Positions 6,026 to 6,215 of a stretch of DNA of 6,215 nucleotides are shown here, piece after piece; position 1 is the stretch's first letter; the number at the start of each line of letters is the position of its first letter. Source of the stretch: Marinosulfonomonas sp. (GTDB lineage: Bacteria > Pseudomonadota > Alphaproteobacteria > Rhodobacterales > Rhodobacteraceae); the NCBI GenBank assembly GCA_019090845.1, contig JAHRVD010000405.1, positions 1-6,215 on the forward strand, written 5' to 3'. Made by a program: the position numbers and the translations under genes. Below the pieces are notes generated by a model that did not search any database, was not told the DNA's origin, and saw only the letters and a program-made list of their open reading frames with translations.

Positions 6026-6044
6026 ATATCGCGACGACCGATAT
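6026..6044 (-). other. Small inverted repeat directly after the uvrB stop codon
   Basis: ATATCG (6026-6031) and CGATAT (6039-6044) are perfect inverses around a seven-base loop. The repeat directly abuts the uvrB stop (6045-6047). No T-run follows on the minus strand, so it does not look like an intrinsic terminator. It could stabilise the end of the uvrB message or be chance. Confidence 0.35.
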
Positions 6045-6215
6045 CTACCGCTTCCCCCATCGCCCCCGCGATCCAGCTTTTCCGCCCTTACTGCGCCCCT
6101 TACCTTTCACGGCCGCCTCGCTGGCGGCCTCCACCGCTGATTGCCGTGCCAGCGGATCATCTGCCACCGCCAGTTCCACCGCTTCCAGCCGCTTCACTTC
6201 ATCGCGCATCCGGGC
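6045..6215 (-). CDS. uvrB: Excinuclease ABC subunit B (UvrB), C-terminal end, partial
   Basis: This is the last 56 codons of a gene that enters from the right edge. Reading on the minus strand from 6215, the frame gives A-R-M-R-D-E-V-K-R-L-E, then ELAVADDPLARQSAVEAA, then a Lys/Gly/Arg-rich tail ending GRWGKR and a TAG stop. The first part is the end of the UVR (UvrB/UvrC interaction) motif, whose consensus ends in A-x-LRD-x-I-x-x-L. The ELAV-x-DDPLAR continuation is typical of alphaproteobacterial UvrB. UvrB is the damage-verifying helicase of nucleotide excision repair: it is loaded by UvrA and recruits UvrC, which makes the incisions. The helicase domains lie outside the window. The basic tail is discussed separately; no start codon or promoter can be seen. 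Confidence 0.88.
   Translation of the reverse strand, partial: ARMRDEVKRLEAVELAVADDPLARQSAVEAASEAAVKGKGRSKGGKAGSRGRWGKR

Noticed and set aside
1..6215. CRISPR arrays, insertion sequences, tRNA genes or phage integration sites
   Set aside because: No regularly spaced repeats, transposase-like frames, terminal inverted repeats or cloverleaf sequence were seen.

Overview
The window looks like the chromosome of an alphaproteobacterium, most likely a Rhodobacterales (roseobacter-type) species. The evidence is a class I lysyl-tRNA synthetase with an alphaproteobacterial N-terminus, a UvrB C-terminal tail of the type seen in this group, a UspF/UspG-like stress protein with an FNR-type site upstream, and moderately high GC. 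This placement rests on family recognition from memory, not on a search.

Layout from left to right. The 3' end of a PBP4-type D-alanyl-D-alanine carboxypeptidase gene (dacB, +) enters from the left edge. It converges on a small TerB-fold gene (-) across a gap of about 20 bases. A divergent control region of about 118 bp separates the TerB gene from lysK (+), an intact class I lysyl-tRNA synthetase gene. A hairpin-rich, AT/GC-patchy spacer of about 190 bp follows. Next comes a large gene (+) for a 763-residue protein with a pectate-lyase-like right-handed beta-helix and no visible signal peptide, closed by a textbook intrinsic terminator. A single-gene universal stress protein unit (+) follows, with a candidate FNR-type site placed exactly as in a class II activated promoter. 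The right end is on the minus strand: the 3' end of uvrB, then 51 bases downstream a 159-residue uncharacterised gene with residues arranged like a PD-(D/E)XK nuclease core.

Most genes here are housekeeping (cell wall trimming, translation, DNA repair, stress response) and look like single-gene or two-gene units, not one pathway. The least understood parts are the beta-helix protein with its odd leader, the FNR-like control of the stress protein, and the nuclease-like gene next to uvrB. I see no mobile element, CRISPR array, tRNA or rRNA gene. Nothing in the window proves a new multi-gene system.
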